Positions 50,372 through 51,638 of a stretch of 51,638 nucleotides of DNA are shown here, piece after piece. The notes under the pieces were generated by a model. The model did no database searches. It saw only the letters and a program-made list of their open reading frames with translations, and was not told the origin of the DNA. The stretch covers positions 1 to 51,638 of the forward strand of contig JAGFJO010000058.1 in assembly GCA_024102635.1 (NCBI GenBank), in the 5' to 3' direction. Both the position numbers and the translations under genes were made by a program. The first letter of the stretch is position 1, and the number at the start of each line of letters is the position of its first letter. The DNA is from Deltaproteobacteria bacterium (lineage in GTDB: Bacteria > Bdellovibrionota_C > UBA2361 > JAGFJO01).

Positions 50372-51085
50372 ATGTCCGAAATAAGTATCAATGAAACTGC
50401 GGCATCGCCCGAGTGGGACTTTCGCACAAAGGCTGCCGGATACCTACTGTCAACTGCCCTCCGGGCTATTAACGCTACGCTGCGATGGAAGAAGGTAGGC
50501 TTGGTAAGTGATGGCAAGCACTGGACCGAGGGCTCCCCTGTGATAATGGTCTTCTGGCACGGGGACCAGCTGATGATGCCGTGGGTATACAATCCGGATC
50601 ACAAACCTAACGCCCGCAAGGATATTTATGCATTGATAAGCCGTCATAATGACGGACGGGTAGCGGCCCGAACGCTCGAGCACTTTGAAGTGAAATGCGT
50701 CGACGGGTCTTCGACCCGCGGGGCTGCGCGCGCCCTTCTGATGTTAAAGTCGAAATTGGCACAAGGCTATCACGTCGCGCTTACGCCCGATGGCCCCAAA
50801 GGGCCGCGCCACCTTGCAAAGCAGGGTCCTGTCATTCTCGCATCGTCATTAGGTATTCCGCTGCTTCCTATCGCTGCTGCGGCCCACAAGTCATGGACAT
50901 TTCGAAGCTGGGACGGAATGTTCTTACCGAAGCCATTCAGCAAAATGGTGGCGATAGCTGGAGAGCCTTTTACTGTTGCGGGCAACCTCAGCCGGGAAGA
51001 GATTGCGGAGGAGAGCGTTAAATTAACGGCGTGCCTTAATGAGCTAAAAGAGCGGGCCGCATCAATGGCGAGCTCAAAGTGGTAG
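50372..51085 (+). CDS. Lysophospholipid acyltransferase family protein (DUF374)
   Basis: 237 aa. VFWHGDQLMMPW provides the HxxxxD-like acceptor motif (H-G-D-Q), with ISRHNDGRVAARTLEHF, VDGSSTRGAARALL and ALTPDGPKGPRHLAKQGPVILAS, all typical of DUF374 LPLAT proteins that act on lipid A or phospholipid precursors. A good ribosome-binding site (AAAGGAG, 7 nt) supports ATG 50372. Precise substrate not known. Confidence 0.9.
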   Translation: MSEISINETAASPEWDFRTKAAGYLLSTALRAINATLRWKKVGLVSDGKHWTEGSPVIMVFWHGDQLMMPWVYNPDHKPNARKDIYALISRHNDGRVAARTLEHFEVKCVDGSSTRGAARALLMLKSKLAQGYHVALTPDGPKGPRHLAKQGPVILASSLGIPLLPIAAAAHKSWTFRSWDGMFLPKPFSKMVAIAGEPFTVAGNLSREEIAEESVKLTACLNELKERAASMASSKW

Positions 51086-51098
51086 TCCGCAATCCGAC

Positions 51099-51608
51099 CT
51101 AAGCGAAATCTCCGCGCACCTCTTTTTGAGCTATTCGGACGCGCTCCATAATAAGGTCTTTAATCTTCCTAGGACTCCTTACTCCTGGCATCGTTGCAGT
51201 CTTATGCGCTGCGCTTGCTGCCGCTGTCAGACAACACACATCTCCTAATCCTAATAAGCGTTGGAGAATAGTTTCTTCGATAGTGACCTCCTTGATAGAA
51301 GCATAATCCATTCGTACCGACTCCTGCTTCCACCTAATTATGCCTTCAATAAATAAGACATACTCGGGGGTAAGGATAAGCTTCTCGTTGTATTTACGGC
51401 AGATTAGCATCACCATAAGAACGATCGCCGGCAAACCGAATAAAGGTAGTGGCACTGTATAGCCCCCTATTTCAGCCCATTGGACACTCCACTTCCACTC
51501 AAAACTTGCGTAAAAGGCGAAGACAGCCGCTGCTAATGCAGCAATAAGCAGCGGAAGAAAATGCAGGAAGCTAGTATGGTAGATGATATTAGCGTTATCT
51601 TTCCGCAT
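51099..51608 (-). CDS. PH-domain membrane protein (bPH-type)
   Basis: 169 aa: two transmembrane helices (about residues 14-32 and 50-68) and a C-terminal bacterial pleckstrin-homology-like domain (EKLILTPEYVLFIEGIIRWKQESVRMDYASIKEVTIEETILQRLLGLGDVC). Similar proteins are small membrane-anchored lipid or protein binders of unknown role. No Shine-Dalgarno precedes ATG 51608; TATAAT ends exactly 6 nt before it. Confidence 0.8.
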   Translation of the reverse strand: MRKDNANIIYHTSFLHFLPLLIAALAAAVFAFYASFEWKWSVQWAEIGGYTVPLPLFGLPAIVLMVMLICRKYNEKLILTPEYVLFIEGIIRWKQESVRMDYASIKEVTIEETILQRLLGLGDVCCLTAAASAAHKTATMPGVRSPRKIKDLIMERVRIAQKEVRGDFA

Positions 51609-51614
51609 AGTTAA

Positions 51615-51620
51615 ATTATA
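51615..51620 (-). promoter_or_regulatory. -10 box (TATAAT) giving a leaderless start for the PH-domain gene
   Basis: On the minus strand TATAAT is followed by 6 nt and then the ATG, the same geometry as ynbE. The -35 region lies at or beyond the window edge. Confidence 0.5.
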
Positions 51621-51638
51621 CTAAAAGGCTCCTTTTTA

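Noticed and set aside
1..51638. tRNA genes, CRISPR arrays, insertion sequences, prophage
   Set aside because: Looked for T-loop-like GGTTCGA contexts in gaps, regularly spaced repeats and transposase or integrase motifs; none found.

Overview
The window is chromosomal DNA from a Gram-negative (diderm) bacterium of moderate GC. Evidence for two membranes: several lipobox proteins, an AsmA-like YdbH with YnbE and YdbL, a TolB-type propeller, LapA/TPR, SPOR and periplasmic amidase genes. Family content and gene order (mutS-amidase-cca-argS-like-SPOR; cmk-rpsA; rplU-rpmA-obg-rsfS; REC-only regulators) look most like an uncultured Deltaproteobacteria-type lineage (in the broad sense: Bdellovibrionota, Myxococcota, Desulfobacterota or a neighbour). 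I cannot name the taxon from sequence alone. I saw no tRNA or rRNA gene, transposase, prophage or CRISPR array, so this is mostly core genome with accessory islands.

Layout. 1-3.1 kb: 3' end of alanine dehydrogenase, then minCDE on the minus strand. 3.4-9.4 kb, plus strand: pgpA, a secreted TolB-type propeller, a zinc aminopeptidase-like lipoprotein, pyrF and an RNase II-family nuclease. 9.5-20.1 kb, minus strand: a small protein, a membrane-anchored PP2C phosphatase with a periplasmic coiled coil, then the run mutS - amidase - CCA/poly(A) polymerase - ArgRS-like pseudoenzyme - SPOR protein. 20.4-23.4 kb: a receiver-only regulator, a strongly folded element behind rpsA, and cmk-rpsA. 23.6-29.7 kb: patatin, an alpha/beta-hydrolase fold without its nucleophile, a cysteine-rich small protein, and an overlapping kinase/regulator pair whose regulator is a receiver-CRP fusion. 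30.0-32.5 kb: a short ydbH-ynbE-ydbL set. 32.6-38.3 kb: a biosynthetic island. 38.3-40 kb: frameshifted crcB, an orphan fragment and an OmpR-type regulator. 40.3-50.1 kb: ribosome and assembly genes (rplU, rpmA, obg, rsfS), LapA-TPR, gpmI, comF, a lipoprotein, mazG and an MFS transporter. End: a DUF374 acyltransferase and a PH-domain membrane protein.

Most interesting system. Five tightly coupled genes at 34,049-38,310 encode an FAD oxidoreductase, a secreted YceI lipid-binding protein, a type III polyketide synthase with an intact Cys-His-Asn triad, a UbiG-type methyltransferase and a membrane ICMT/NnrU-type methyltransferase. They diverge from a membrane-anchored LuxR-type regulator, with a perfect TTTTACG-N8-CGTAAAA dyad in the shared promoter region. 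This predicts a methylated, oxidised alkyl-resorcinol, alkyl-pyrone or quinone-like lipid carried by YceI.

Other signals worth checking: a 137-bp multi-hairpin element bounded by 16-bp inverted repeats after rpsA; an ArgRS-like protein without the HIGH signature; two genes whose -10 box sits exactly 6 nt before the ATG, suggesting leaderless mRNAs; a leader ORF before rplU; tandem repeats before obgE; and a strong promoter with a 480-nt leader before rsfS where nadD is often found.
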